Notes: a model not told the origin generated them from the letters alone. 64,000 nucleotides of DNA from JBKQHQ01 sp052148715 (GCA_052148715.1 JBKQHQ010000091.1:28563-92562), one strand, 5' to 3'. Counted from the stretch's first letter, positions 37,184-47,291 are shown. Made by a program: numbers and translations.

Positions 37184-38364
37184 CGGCCGTATGTCTTGCG
37201 CGGGTCGAACGCGTCGCGCACCGCCTCGCCGATGAAGATGAGCAGGGAGAGCATGACGGCCACGGAGAAGAACCCGGTAAACCCGAGCCAAGGCGCCTGC
37301 ACGTTGGCCTTGGCTTGGCCCAGCAGTTCGCCCAGTGAAGGCGAGCCCGGCGGCAGGCCGAAGCCGAGGAAATCGAGCGCCGTGAGCGTCATCACCGAGT
37401 GCGACACGATGAACGGCATGAACGTCATGGTGGCCACCATGGCATTCGGCAACAGATGGCGAAAGATGATGCGCGGATTGGATACGCCAAGCGCACGCGC
37501 GGCCTGGATGTATTCGAAATTGCGCCCGCGCAGAAACTCGGCGCGCACGAGGCCGACCAGCGCGACCCAGGAGAACAAGAGCAGGATGCCGAGCAAGATG
37601 AAGAAGCCGGGCGGCAGCACCGAAGAAATGATGAGCAGCAGATAAAGCGACGGGATCGAGGTCCAGATCTCGATGAAGCGCTGAAACAGCAGATCGGTCC
37701 AGCCGCCGAAGTAACCTTGGACCGCGCCGGCCGCGACCCCGATGATCGAGGAGATGACGGTCAGGGTCAGACCGAACAGCACCGAGATGCGGAAACCGTA
37801 GATCATGCGGGCGACCACGTCGCGGCCCTGGTCATCGGTACCGAGCCAGTTGTATTCGAGATCTCGACAGCTGCGCAGCCCTTTGCGCTCGACCACCGGC
37901 TGGCATTCCTTCTCGGTCAGCATCCAGGTCGGCTTCGACGGTGCCGGCGTCGGCAGATCGAGATTATGCGTATCGTAGGAATAACGGATCAGCGGCCAGA
38001 CCAACGTGCCGCCTTTCTCGGCGATCAGCTTTTGCACATAGGGATCGCGATAGTCGGTGGCGGTCTCGAAGTCGCCGCCGAAGGTCGTCTCGGGATAGGT
38101 GAAGAAGACCGGGAAATAGGATCCGCCGTCGTAACGAACGTAGAACGGCTTGTCGTTGGCAATCAATTCGGCGAAAAGCGTGACAAAGAACAGGACCAAA
38201 AAGATCCAAAGCGACCAATAGCCGCGCCGATTAGCTTTGAAATTCTCCCAGCGTCTCCGATTGACCGGCGAGAGCGCGACGCGCCGCCCCTCCGGCGGAA
38301 CGACGAGCCCGGTCGGCCCGACCGCGGTGGTCTCGGGAAGCTTGGTGGAGATGCGCGCGTCCAC
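37180..38364 (-). CDS. yejE: Oligopeptide ABC transporter permease (YejE type)
   Basis: 394 residues. An OppC-like N-terminal domain with one helix (LWIFLVLFFVTLFAELI) and a long periplasmic loop precede the binding-protein-dependent transport module with the EAA-like motif YIQAARALGVSNPRIIFRH. PFIVSHSVMTLTALDFLGFG is also typical. It pairs with YejB and overlaps YejF by 4 nt. Confidence 0.92.
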   Translation of the reverse strand: MDARISTKLPETTAVGPTGLVVPPEGRRVALSPVNRRRWENFKANRRGYWSLWIFLVLFFVTLFAELIANDKPFYVRYDGGSYFPVFFTYPETTFGGDFETATDYRDPYVQKLIAEKGGTLVWPLIRYSYDTHNLDLPTPAPSKPTWMLTEKECQPVVERKGLRSCRDLEYNWLGTDDQGRDVVARMIYGFRISVLFGLTLTVISSIIGVAAGAVQGYFGGWTDLLFQRFIEIWTSIPSLYLLLIISSVLPPGFFILLGILLLFSWVALVGLVRAEFLRGRNFEYIQAARALGVSNPRIIFRHLLPNAMVATMTFMPFIVSHSVMTLTALDFLGFGLPPGSPSLGELLGQAKANVQAPWLGFTGFFSVAVMLSLLIFIGEAVRDAFDPRKTYGR

Positions 38365-38365
38365 C

Positions 38366-39475
38366 TCACACCTCCCGGGTCTCGAAGTCGATGCGCGGAT
38401 CGACCCAGGTATAGGTCAGATCGGAGATCAGGTTCACCACGAGGGCGACCAGGGAAAACACATACAGCGTCGCGAACACGACGGGATAGTCGCGGTTGAG
38501 CACACTCTCGAAGCTGAGCAGACCGAGGCCGTCGAGCGAGAAAATCGTTTCGATCAACAGCACGCCGGAGGTGAAGGCGCCGACGAAGGCGCCGGGAAAG
38601 CCGGCGATCACGATGAGCATCGCGTTGCGGAAGACATGTCCGTAGAGCACCTGCCGCTCATTGCAGCCCTTGGCGCGCGCGGTGAGCACATATTGCTTAC
38701 GGATCTCATCAAGAAACGAGTTCTTGGAGAGCAGCGTCAGGGTGGCGAAGGCGCTGACCGACATGGCGATGATCGGCAAGGTAAGGTGCCAGAAATAGTC
38801 CGCGATCTTCTGCCACCACGAGAGCGAGGCCCAATCGTCAGAGGTCAGGCCGCGCAGCGGGAACCAGTCGTAAAACGAGCCGCCGGCAAACAGAATGATC
38901 AGCAGGATCGCGAACAGGAATCCCGGAATGGCGTAACCCACGATAATGACCGTCGAGCTCCACACGTCGAAACGCGATCCGTCAGTGACCGCCTTGCGAA
39001 TACCGAGCGGGATGGAGATCAGATAGCTTAGAAGCGTCATCCAGATCCCTAGCGATATCGAGACCGGCAGCTTCTCCTTGACCAACTGCAGCACGCTGAC
39101 GTCGCGAAAATAACTCTTGCCGAAATCGAAGCGACTATAGTTCCAGATCATCAGCAGGAAGCGCTCGTAGGCCGGCTTGTCGAACCCGAACTGCTTCTCC
39201 AGCTTCTTGATGAACGCGGGGTCGAGCCCTTGAGCACCACGGTATCGCGTGCTCGCCGAATCCATTTGCGAGGCACCGTGCGCCTGCCCGCCGAAATCGC
39301 CGCTCGCGGCGCCGGGAATGCGCGAACTCGCGCCGGTGTCCCTCCCGCTGAGCTGCGCGATCACGCGCTCGACCGGACCGCCGGGCGCAAACTGCACGAC
39401 CACGAACGACACCAGCATGATTCCCAGCAGCGTCGGAATCATGAACAGAACACGACGCAGAATGTAGGCGCTCAT
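38366..39475 (-). CDS. yejB: Oligopeptide ABC transporter permease (YejB type)
   Basis: 369 residues. MSAYILRRVLFMIPTLLGIM is the DppB/OppB start. A large periplasmic insertion follows, including a Gly/Ser-rich segment at about 40-75 (GRDTGASSRIPGAASGDFGG). The EAA loop is QYVLTARAKGCNERQVLYGH. Its ATG overlaps the preceding binding-protein stop by 4 nt, and one base separates its stop from yejE. Confidence 0.92.
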   Translation of the reverse strand: MSAYILRRVLFMIPTLLGIMLVSFVVVQFAPGGPVERVIAQLSGRDTGASSRIPGAASGDFGGQAHGASQMDSASTRYRGAQGLDPAFIKKLEKQFGFDKPAYERFLLMIWNYSRFDFGKSYFRDVSVLQLVKEKLPVSISLGIWMTLLSYLISIPLGIRKAVTDGSRFDVWSSTVIIVGYAIPGFLFAILLIILFAGGSFYDWFPLRGLTSDDWASLSWWQKIADYFWHLTLPIIAMSVSAFATLTLLSKNSFLDEIRKQYVLTARAKGCNERQVLYGHVFRNAMLIVIAGFPGAFVGAFTSGVLLIETIFSLDGLGLLSFESVLNRDYPVVFATLYVFSLVALVVNLISDLTYTWVDPRIDFETREV

Positions 39476-41355
39476 CCGGCCCGCCCGAGCTTCGCGGCCT
39501 TATCGGCGTCATGCCACCAGGTGTCCGGGATGCCGCGGAAATAGCGCGGTTGCCGCGGCGGACGACCGAAGACGTCCCAGTAGGCTATCCAGTGATTGGC
39601 CTTGTACCATTGCGGAACCCAATAGCGACCAGCGCGCATCACGCGATCGAGCGCCCGGCAGACGGCCACCAGCTCCGGACGGCTGTTGGCGGCGATGATC
39701 CTTTCGATCAACGCATCGATCACCGGGTCGGCCATGCCGGCGAGGTTGCGCGATCCCTTGGTCGCCGCCGCCTGCGAGGAGAACTCGGAACGCAGCCCAT
39801 CGCCGGGCGTGCTCGACATAGTGAAGCGATCGACGGTCAGGTCGAAATCGAAATCGTCCACGCGGGCACGATACTGCACCGGATCGACCACCCGCAACGT
39901 CGCATCGAAGCCGAGCGTCGCGAGATTCTTTATATAAGGCATGTGATGCGGCTGGAAGGTCGGTTCATCGAGCAGGAATTCGATGGTTATGTGCTCGCCT
40001 GCCGGCATGACCCGCTTGCCGTCCTTGATGAGGAAGCCTGCTTCCTGCAAAAGCTGCGTGGCCTTCCGCAGCAAGCCGCGATCCTGGCCTGACCCGTCGG
40101 ATACCGGCGGCACGAACGGCTCGCCGAACACTTCGTCCGCCACTTGACCGCGAAACGGCGCGAGCAGTGCCAGCTCCTCCGGACTGGGCGGGCCTTTCGC
40201 CATCATGTCGGAATTCTGGAACACCGAGTGGGTCCGCTCGTACGCCCCATACATGATGGTTTTGTTGGTCCATTCGAAATCGAAGGCATCGATCAAGGCT
40301 TCGCGCACGCGCTTGTCCTTGAATTTTTCCCGCCGCGTGTTGATGAACCAACCCTGCGCACCCGACGGCGTGTCGTCGGGGAGGACATCGCGGGCGACGC
40401 GGTGATCGAGGACCGCGGGAAAGTCGTACCGGGTGGCCCAGACCTTCGAGGTGAACTCCTCGCGAAACAGATAGTTCTTGGCCGTGAAGCCTTCAAAGGC
40501 GATGCCCCGGTCGCGATAGAATTCGTAGCGCACAACGTCGAAATTGTACTGGCCACGCGTGACCGGCAAGTCGGCGCCCCACCAATCCTTCACCCGCTCG
40601 TATTCGATGTAGCGTCCGGGCTCGAAACGGCCGACCTTGTAGGGGCCGGAGCCCAGCGGAACCTCGAGCGTCGATTCATCGAACGGATGCTGCGTGTAAT
40701 AGGCGCGCGAGAAGATCGGTAGCGCCGCCACGAACAGCGGCACGTCGCGCCCCCGCCCCTCGGCGAAATGCACCACCAGCACCTCATCATCCAAGGCTTC
40801 GGCGCCGGTTGCGTCGCGCAACAATTGCGTGATGATGGGATGCCCTTTGTCCTTCAGGACGGTGAGGGAGAATGCCACGTCGCGGGCGGTCAGCCTGCTG
40901 CCGTCGTGAAACTTCGCTTCCGGCCGGATCACATATCGATAGGTTAGCCCGTCCGGCGAAATCCGCACCGCGCGCGCCGCCAGGGCGTACATGGCGTCCG
41001 GCTCGTCGAACGAGCGCGCCATCAGGCTCGCAAAGGTGAGCTCCATGCCCTGGGCCGCGTCGCCTTTGAGGATGAAAGTGTTGAGCGAGTTGAAGGTAAG
41101 AAAGTTCTGATTGAAGATCCGGCTCGGACCGGTCTGCGAGAACAGGCCGCCCTTCGGCGCCAGCGGATCGACATAGTCAAAATGCGCAAAATCCTTGGGA
41201 TATCTTAGATCACCGAAGGCGGAGATGCCGTGCCGCTCGGCGTCAGCCTCGGCCTGCCCCGGTGCGACACGGACCACACTGGCGGCGACGGCACCCGCGC
41301 CCCATGCGAGTGTCTGGCGGCGATTGAGCAGTCGATGGCCGCGCCAAAATGTCAC
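39472..41355 (-). CDS. Peptide ABC transporter substrate-binding protein (second of two)
   Basis: 627 residues from a GTG at 41355 that overlaps the upstream stop as GTGA. A twin-arginine-like signal (LLNRRQTLAWGAGAVAASVV) precedes a family 5 extracellular solute-binding protein (FGDLRYPKDFAHFDYVDPLA; KAIVVHF-like segments; DGSRLTARDVAFSL). Its N-terminal block resembles E. coli YejA closely. It delivers oligopeptides to YejBEF. Confidence 0.9.
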   Translation of the reverse strand: MTFWRGHRLLNRRQTLAWGAGAVAASVVRVAPGQAEADAERHGISAFGDLRYPKDFAHFDYVDPLAPKGGLFSQTGPSRIFNQNFLTFNSLNTFILKGDAAQGMELTFASLMARSFDEPDAMYALAARAVRISPDGLTYRYVIRPEAKFHDGSRLTARDVAFSLTVLKDKGHPIITQLLRDATGAEALDDEVLVVHFAEGRGRDVPLFVAALPIFSRAYYTQHPFDESTLEVPLGSGPYKVGRFEPGRYIEYERVKDWWGADLPVTRGQYNFDVVRYEFYRDRGIAFEGFTAKNYLFREEFTSKVWATRYDFPAVLDHRVARDVLPDDTPSGAQGWFINTRREKFKDKRVREALIDAFDFEWTNKTIMYGAYERTHSVFQNSDMMAKGPPSPEELALLAPFRGQVADEVFGEPFVPPVSDGSGQDRGLLRKATQLLQEAGFLIKDGKRVMPAGEHITIEFLLDEPTFQPHHMPYIKNLATLGFDATLRVVDPVQYRARVDDFDFDLTVDRFTMSSTPGDGLRSEFSSQAAATKGSRNLAGMADPVIDALIERIIAANSRPELVAVCRALDRVMRAGRYWVPQWYKANHWIAYWDVFGRPPRQPRYFRGIPDTWWHDADKAAKLGRAG

Positions 41356-43241
41356 GATCGCAATCCCACCCGCGCGGCCTTGACCGCATCCCACCACCAC
41401 ACCGTCGGGAAGCCGGAGCGTCCGTATTCCGGGAGCGTGTCAGGTCGGCCGAAGCGATCCCAGCGCGCCGTGCGCTCGTTGGGGTAGGTCCATTGCGGCA
41501 CGACGTAATGGTTCCACAGGAGGACGCGGTCAAGCGCCCGCGTGGCCGCGAGGAGTTCCGCGCGGTTCTTGGCGAAGATGACGCGGTCGATCAGCGCATC
41601 GATCGCCGGGTTTTTGATGCCGACGACGTTCTGCGACCCCGCGACATCGGCGGCTTGCGAACCCCAGAACTCCCGCTGCTCATTCCCTGGCGATAACGAT
41701 TCCCCCCACGACTGGAAGATGATGTCGAAATCCCAATTGCGCAGGCGATTTTGATACTGAACATCGTCGACGATCCGAATCGTGAGTGTGATGCCGAGCC
41801 GTTCGAGCGTGGGCTTGTAGAAAAGACCAAATTTCTCGTCGGTCGGATCCTGCAGCAGGAGCTCGGCGACATAGGGCTCGTTGGTCTTGCCATTCACAAG
41901 ACGGGTGTCGCGCACCTCATAACCCGCCTGCTTCAACAATTGAACCGCCTGACGCAGATTGCCGCGCACGGCCTGATCATTGCCGCCGACCGGGTTGGTA
42001 TAGACCGACGTAAAGACCTCGGGCGGCACCTTGTCGCGCACCGCCTCCAAAATCTCCAGCTCCAGGCCTTGTGGCACGCCTGAGCACGCGAGCTCGGTCC
42101 CTTGAAAATAGCTGGAAGTTCTCTTGTACTGACCGAAGAAGAACTGTCGGTTCATCTCCTCGAAATCGAGCGCCAGATTGAAGGCCCGCCGCACTCGCGC
42201 GTCCTGGAACTTCGTCCGGCGTATGTTGAAGGCGAATGCCTGCATGGTTGCCGAATCATGTACCGGGAACTCCTCCTTCAGGACACGCTTTTCCGCGACA
42301 GCCGGAAAATCGTAGCCGGTCGCCCAGTTTCTAGCGCTCCCTTCCACTTGCCAATCGAATTGACCGCCCTTGAATGCCTCAAATGCGACCGTCAGATCAC
42401 GATAATAATCGTAGCGCAATTGATCGAAATTGTTTTGACCAATATTCACGTTCAGGTCCTTGCCCCAGTAGTCGCTGACCCGCTCGAACAGGGTCGAGCG
42501 CCCGGCCGTGAACTCCTTCAGACGATAGGGGCCGCTTCCGAGCGGAGGCTCGAGCGTGGTCGCCATGATGTCACGCTTGTTGCCGGATTGATCGATACCC
42601 TCCCACCAATGCTTGGGGAATACGGGAAACTGGCCGACAATGGTCGGCAGCTCGCGATTACCCGGGCCGTCGAACCTGAAGGTGACCTCGTGGTCGCCGG
42701 TTTTCTCGGCCTTCACCACATGCCGATAGTAGTTCGAGTACAATGGGCTATTCGTTTTCAGCGTGTCGAACGAAAAGATCACGTCATCCGGCGTCACCGG
42801 TTTGCCATCGTGCCATCGCGCGTTCCCGCGCAGCCGATACTTCGCCCATGTGATATCGGGCGCATGCGCGAACGACTCGGCAAGCAGCCCATACGCCGAC
42901 GACGGTTCATCCAACGACTGCGCCATCAGCGTTTCGTAGATGATGGCGATTTCCTCGGCGAGCGCGCCCTTCACGCGGCGGACGACGATGTTGAAATTAT
43001 CGAAGGTGCCGAACATCATTTGCCGCACCAGACCGCCCTTCGGTGCGTTCGGATTGACATAGTCGAATTGCTTGAAACCGGGCGGATATTTGAGATCATC
43101 GAACAAGGAGAGGCCGTGCCGCCACTGCTCGGTCTCGGCCTCTGCTTGCGCCAGACCGACCAACCGGCCGCCCCCCTGTCTCGAGGCGAGGGCGGCGAGC
43201 GCCAAAGCACTGCCGTGAAGCACCGACCGGCGAGTGAACAT
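41352..43241 (-). CDS. Peptide ABC transporter substrate-binding protein (first of two)
   Basis: 629 residues. MFTRRSVLHGSALALAALAS is a Tat-type leader. The family 5 fold follows (FDDLKYPPGFKQFDYVNPNA; ARWHDGKPVTPDDVIFSFDT; NIRRTKFQDARVRRAFNLAL). AGGAGA lies 10 nt before the ATG. It is the first gene of the operon. Its paralogue next door is clearly related, so the pair is a tandem duplication that has diverged, perhaps for different peptide ligands (inference). Confidence 0.9.
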   Translation of the reverse strand: MFTRRSVLHGSALALAALASRQGGGRLVGLAQAEAETEQWRHGLSLFDDLKYPPGFKQFDYVNPNAPKGGLVRQMMFGTFDNFNIVVRRVKGALAEEIAIIYETLMAQSLDEPSSAYGLLAESFAHAPDITWAKYRLRGNARWHDGKPVTPDDVIFSFDTLKTNSPLYSNYYRHVVKAEKTGDHEVTFRFDGPGNRELPTIVGQFPVFPKHWWEGIDQSGNKRDIMATTLEPPLGSGPYRLKEFTAGRSTLFERVSDYWGKDLNVNIGQNNFDQLRYDYYRDLTVAFEAFKGGQFDWQVEGSARNWATGYDFPAVAEKRVLKEEFPVHDSATMQAFAFNIRRTKFQDARVRRAFNLALDFEEMNRQFFFGQYKRTSSYFQGTELACSGVPQGLELEILEAVRDKVPPEVFTSVYTNPVGGNDQAVRGNLRQAVQLLKQAGYEVRDTRLVNGKTNEPYVAELLLQDPTDEKFGLFYKPTLERLGITLTIRIVDDVQYQNRLRNWDFDIIFQSWGESLSPGNEQREFWGSQAADVAGSQNVVGIKNPAIDALIDRVIFAKNRAELLAATRALDRVLLWNHYVVPQWTYPNERTARWDRFGRPDTLPEYGRSGFPTVWWWDAVKAARVGLRS

Positions 43242-43543
43242 CACAAAGCAATCTCCTACGAGCCAGCAGCTACAGCCTGCTTCATTGAATATGTCCAATT
43301 TTGGATGCGGCAACCCATTGCGACAAAATACGGCCGGCGCGGGGGTCACATTCCACGCAGGTGGCAATACGGCGACGGCCCGGCTGGCGAATCTTTCGCC
43401 AACATGGACAAAGTTTCAGAAAAAAGGCGCCCAATTCTGAGCTTGGGCGCAATTGCCATTCAGCCCAATCGGAATGTCATCACGTCCCGCAGCCGATGAA
43501 CTCTCGGGTCGAGCCTGACGGCACGCCTTCGCGGGAACGTGCA

Positions 43544-44338
43544 CTAGGGCTTGGGCGTCGTTCGCCCAGGCGCACTCGGCTTGGCGTCCGGATTGGCCGC
43601 CGGCGCACCCGGCTTCGGCCCTGGACCGGCGGGCGGCGGGTTGGACGACGCCGGCGCATTGGGCTTCGCGGCGGCATTGGCCGCCGCGGGCGCATTCGGC
43701 TTGGCGCCCGCACCGGCGGGCGTCGGAGGGGGCGATCCGGGGGCGCCCACATGGGCGGGCTGCGCAGCGGCCGGCAGCGTGCCGGTTTGCGTCGCCGCCG
43801 CCTTCGGCAGCGGTTTCGGGTTGTCCGAGAGGGTGTTGAGATAGGCGATCACGTCCGCGCGCTGGTTCGCCCGAGGGAATCCCGGAAAGCTCATGGCGGT
43901 TCCCGGAACATAGGCTTGCGGCTTGGTCAGGAATTGGTTGAGCTCGTCGAAGGTCCACGTACCGCCCTTGGCCTTCATGGCCGCGGAATAGTCGAAGCCC
44001 GGCTCCGACGCCCGCGGCCGCCCGACGACGCCGTAGAGATTGGGGCCGAGGCCGTTCGGGCCGCCCTTGGTGAAGGTGTGACAGGCTCCGCATACCTTCG
44101 CACCGTTTGCGCCGCGTTCCGGGCTCGCGCTCGCGAGCACCGTCTCGAACGGCTGCTGCTCCTGTGCCGGGGCGGCCTGTTTTCCCGCTTTCGGCTGCTC
44201 CTCAACCGCGATGTTGTAGCCGGGCTTGACCGGCACCTCCGGCGCAAACAGCGCGCCCGCGGTGATGTTAAGGGCGACCACGGCAAGACACGTGCCGAGG
44301 ATTGCGCCAAGGAATTTGTTGAGCTCGAAGGAAGACAT
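43544..44338 (-). CDS. Membrane-anchored cytochrome c with Pro/Ala-rich tail
   Basis: 264 residues. The N-terminal signal anchor LNKFLGAILGTCLAVVALNI is followed by a class I cytochrome c domain with CGACH (residues 83-87) and the axial Met in VPGTAMSFPG (M149). This is the layout of CycM/c552-type anchored cytochromes that feed terminal oxidases. The last 90 or so residues (from about 173) are Pro/Ala/Asn/Lys-rich with repeated AKPNAP, unlike ordinary CycM; they may span the periplasm or cell wall. It is divergent from kdsB. Confidence 0.9.
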   Translation of the reverse strand: MSSFELNKFLGAILGTCLAVVALNITAGALFAPEVPVKPGYNIAVEEQPKAGKQAAPAQEQQPFETVLASASPERGANGAKVCGACHTFTKGGPNGLGPNLYGVVGRPRASEPGFDYSAAMKAKGGTWTFDELNQFLTKPQAYVPGTAMSFPGFPRANQRADVIAYLNTLSDNPKPLPKAAATQTGTLPAAAQPAHVGAPGSPPPTPAGAGAKPNAPAAANAAAKPNAPASSNPPPAGPGPKPGAPAANPDAKPSAPGRTTPKP

Positions 44339-44555
44339 CGTTCGGCTCCCGAACCGGGAATGCGGCGAAAGGGGTGGGACGAGGCCGCGGGGGCCGCGGC
44401 GCACAAATAGCCGGTTTGCCGCACTCATGGCAACCCGTATAAGGGCCTGACAACCGCGATTTATTGAAACGCCGATTAAACGGCCAAGTACATGGTCGGC
44501 GTGACCGGCAGCAAGGCTGGTTGCCCGCCGGGCCCGCGATGAGAGATGGCCAACG

Positions 44556-45329
44556 ATGGCTGAAGGTAAAATCCTCATCTTGATACCGGCAAGAATGGCG
44601 TCGACCAGGCTTCCGGGAAAGCCGCTCGCCGACATCGCCGGAACACCGATGATCGTGCATGTGCTGCGGCGGGCGCAAGCTGCCGGCATCGGCGACGTCG
44701 TCATCGCCACCGATTCGCAGGCGATCGCTGCAGCCGTGGATAAGGCCGGTGGCCGAGCGGTCATGACCCGGAGCGACCACGCATCGGGCTCGGACCGCAT
44801 CGCGGAAGCGCTGACCCTGGTCGATCCGCAGCACCACGCCGAGATCATCGTCAATGTGCAGGGCGATCTGCCGACGCTGGCGCCCGACGACCTGCGCGCG
44901 GCGCTCGCTCCGTTGGCCGATCCGGCGGTCGACATCGCAACCCTGACGGCGGAGATCCGCAAAGCCGAGGAGCGCACCAACCCCAACGTGGTGAAGGTCG
45001 TGGGAACGCCGGTCGGGCCCCGTCGGTTGCGGGCGCTATACTTCACCCGCGCCACCGCTCCGGCCGGTGCGGGGCCGCTGTACCATCACATCGGGCTTTA
45101 TGCCTATCGCCGCGCGGCGCTCGAACGCTTCGTCAGCCTGCCGCCGTCAACGCTCGAGCAGCGCGAAAAGCTCGAGCAATTGCGCGCCTTGGAAGCCGGC
45201 ATGCGCATCGATGTCGCCATCGTGGACAGCGTGCCGCTCGGCGTCGATACCGAGGAGGAGCTCACGGCCGCACGCGCCCTCCTCCAGGGATCAGACGTCG
45301 GAGGTCAGTCATCAGAAAACCAGGACTAG
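44556..45329 (+). CDS. kdsB: 3-deoxy-manno-octulosonate cytidylyltransferase
   Basis: 257 residues. The N-terminal LIPARMASTRLPGKPLADIAG is the CMP-Kdo synthetase signature. DVVIATDSQAIAAAV, RSDHASGSDRIAEAL and IIVNVQGDLPTLAPDDL follow, with the CTP- and metal-binding residues. It activates Kdo for attachment to lipid A. It stands immediately before pheA, 77 nt apart. Confidence 0.95.
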   Translation: MAEGKILILIPARMASTRLPGKPLADIAGTPMIVHVLRRAQAAGIGDVVIATDSQAIAAAVDKAGGRAVMTRSDHASGSDRIAEALTLVDPQHHAEIIVNVQGDLPTLAPDDLRAALAPLADPAVDIATLTAEIRKAEERTNPNVVKVVGTPVGPRRLRALYFTRATAPAGAGPLYHHIGLYAYRRAALERFVSLPPSTLEQREKLEQLRALEAGMRIDVAIVDSVPLGVDTEEELTAARALLQGSDVGGQSSENQD

Positions 45330-45406
45330 GCTCTGCCTGACCACTTATTACTGATTTCTGAGCACTGATATTGACTTTGACCGGGCGCGCCGCGTAACGG
45401 ACCGAT

Positions 45407-46258
45407 ATGGTCCAGCAACAGACGATGGCCTTTCAAGGCGAGCCGGGAGCGAATTCGCATATTGCGATCCGCGAGGCCTATCCGCAACACGCGGCGTTAC
45501 CGTGTGCAACCTTCGAGGATGCATTCGCCGCAATCGCCTCCGGCCACGCCGATCTCGGCATGATCCCGATCGAAAACTCGCTCGCCGGCCGGGTGACCGA
45601 CATCCATCATCTCATGCCGACCGCAGGCCTGCATATCATCGGCGAATGGTTCCTGCCGATCCGCAACCAGCTGATGGCGCCGAAGGGCGCAACGCTTGCC
45701 GACATCAAGACGGTCGAGAGCCATGTGATGGCGCTTGGCCAGTGCCGCAACTTCATCCGCAAGCTCGGTGTCAAACCGATCGTCGCCGCCGATACCGCGG
45801 GCTCGGCGCGGGAAGTAGCCGAGCGGAGCGACAAGACGCGGGCGGCGATCGCCTCGCGGCTCGCCGCGGAAATCTACGGCCTTGAGATCCTGGCCGAGGA
45901 TATCGAGGATGAGGCGCATTCGACCACACGCTTCATCGTGCTCTCACGCGAGGCCAAGCGTCCGGCGCCGGGGAATGGCCCGATCATCACCACGTTCCTG
46001 TTCCAGGTGCGCAACGTGCCGGCCGCGCTCTACAAGGCGCTCGGCGGCTTCGCCACCAACGGCGTCAATATGACCAAGCTCGAAAGCTACATGATCGAAG
46101 GCAGCTTCTTCGCCACCCAGTTCTATGCCGATGTCGAAGGCCATCCCGACGACAGCGGGCTTGCCTTCGCGCTCGAGGAGCTGAACTTCTTCTCCAAGGA
46201 ATTGCGCATCCTCGGCGTCTACCCGGCGCATCCCTTCCGGCAGACGTTACGGTCTTAG
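45407..46258 (+). CDS. pheA: Prephenate dehydratase
   Basis: 283 residues. AFQGEPGANSHIA starts the dehydratase domain; IPIENSLAGRV and the catalytic THR-type motif STTRFIVL (TTR; about residue 170) follow. A C-terminal ACT domain (ITTFLFQVRNVPAALYKALG; LESYMIEG) should sense phenylalanine. It converts prephenate to phenylpyruvate in phenylalanine synthesis. It is the monofunctional form, without chorismate mutase. Gap of 8 nt to the next gene. Confidence 0.95.
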   Translation: MVQQQTMAFQGEPGANSHIAIREAYPQHAALPCATFEDAFAAIASGHADLGMIPIENSLAGRVTDIHHLMPTAGLHIIGEWFLPIRNQLMAPKGATLADIKTVESHVMALGQCRNFIRKLGVKPIVAADTAGSAREVAERSDKTRAAIASRLAAEIYGLEILAEDIEDEAHSTTRFIVLSREAKRPAPGNGPIITTFLFQVRNVPAALYKALGGFATNGVNMTKLESYMIEGSFFATQFYADVEGHPDDSGLAFALEELNFFSKELRILGVYPAHPFRQTLRS

Positions 46259-46266
46259 AGAGTAGT

Positions 46267-47250
46267 GTGATGAAAGATACGCTGCTCGCCGTGGCGATTG
46301 TGATCGCGACAGCCGCTTCCGCTTGTGCGCAGGAGGCGTTTTCCAAAGACTCCGCTGCGAGGATCGACGTCATCCCATTCGAGACGCGCACGTTATCGGA
46401 CCACGATTTTCGTGCCGGCGACAAGACCGCTGGCACCGCAACGACCGTAGCAGGCGTCCTGCGGCTTCCATTGGGCTTTGGCCGTGTCCCGGTGGTTGTC
46501 TTGCTTGAGGGCTCAGCCGGAATTGTTGACAACAATGACGTTTGGGACCGGCAATTTCTATCTCACGGCATCGCCACGTTCACGATCGACGGTTTTTCGG
46601 GCCGCGGAATCGCAAATTTGATCGCGGACCAGTCGAAGCTCGGTTTGCTGAACATGATAGTCGATCTTTACAGGGGGCTCGGCGTTCTTGCGAAGCACCC
46701 GAGGATCGACCCGGGTCGCATTGCGGTCATGGGGTTCTCACGTGGCGGCATTGTCGCCCTCTATTCGTCGATGAGGCGCTTTCAGAGCGCTTGGAATGAC
46801 AGCGGAATTACGCCGGCCGCGTACGTTCCGCTCTATCCCTTCTGCAACATCGAGTTTGTCGACGACACCGACGTGGTCGGCGGCCCAATCCGAATTTTTC
46901 ACGGGTCTGCGGACGATTATGTCTCGATCAAGCCCTGTGAAGCCTATGTTCAGCGACTGAAAAATGCCGGCAAGGACGCGCAAATCACCACATTGCCGAA
47001 TGCGTATCATGCGTTCGACCTTCCATCTTTGCCATCACAGCCGTTCATGCTGCCGGGCGCCCAGGAAACCGATTGCATCATTGTCGAGGACAGGGTCGGC
47101 TCGATGATCAACAAGGCAACCGGCAGTCCTTATTCGTCAGCGGATGCATGCAACGGCCTGGGGGCCCACATCGGTTATTCGGCTGAAGCCACCCGCGTAA
47201 CCGATGCGGCGGTGCTCGACCTGCTAAGCAGCGTCTTTAAGACGAAGTAG
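46267..47250 (+). CDS. Secreted alpha/beta hydrolase (dienelactone hydrolase-like)
   Basis: 327 residues. A signal peptide (LLAVAIVIATAASACAQ) is followed by an alpha/beta hydrolase with nucleophile S158 in GFSRGG, acid D216/217 in HGSADDY and H248 in NAYHAF. This fits the dienelactone hydrolase group, but exported. It could cleave an ester or lactone in the periplasm. Base use is somewhat less GC-rich than in pheA. Only 8 nt separate it from the pheA stop, so read-through is likely. Confidence 0.85.
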   Translation: MMKDTLLAVAIVIATAASACAQEAFSKDSAARIDVIPFETRTLSDHDFRAGDKTAGTATTVAGVLRLPLGFGRVPVVVLLEGSAGIVDNNDVWDRQFLSHGIATFTIDGFSGRGIANLIADQSKLGLLNMIVDLYRGLGVLAKHPRIDPGRIAVMGFSRGGIVALYSSMRRFQSAWNDSGITPAAYVPLYPFCNIEFVDDTDVVGGPIRIFHGSADDYVSIKPCEAYVQRLKNAGKDAQITTLPNAYHAFDLPSLPSQPFMLPGAQETDCIIVEDRVGSMINKATGSPYSSADACNGLGAHIGYSAEATRVTDAAVLDLLSSVFKTK

Positions 47251-47291
47251 CCGACGCCGGCGACCTACTTGGCGTCATCGATGATCGTGAC

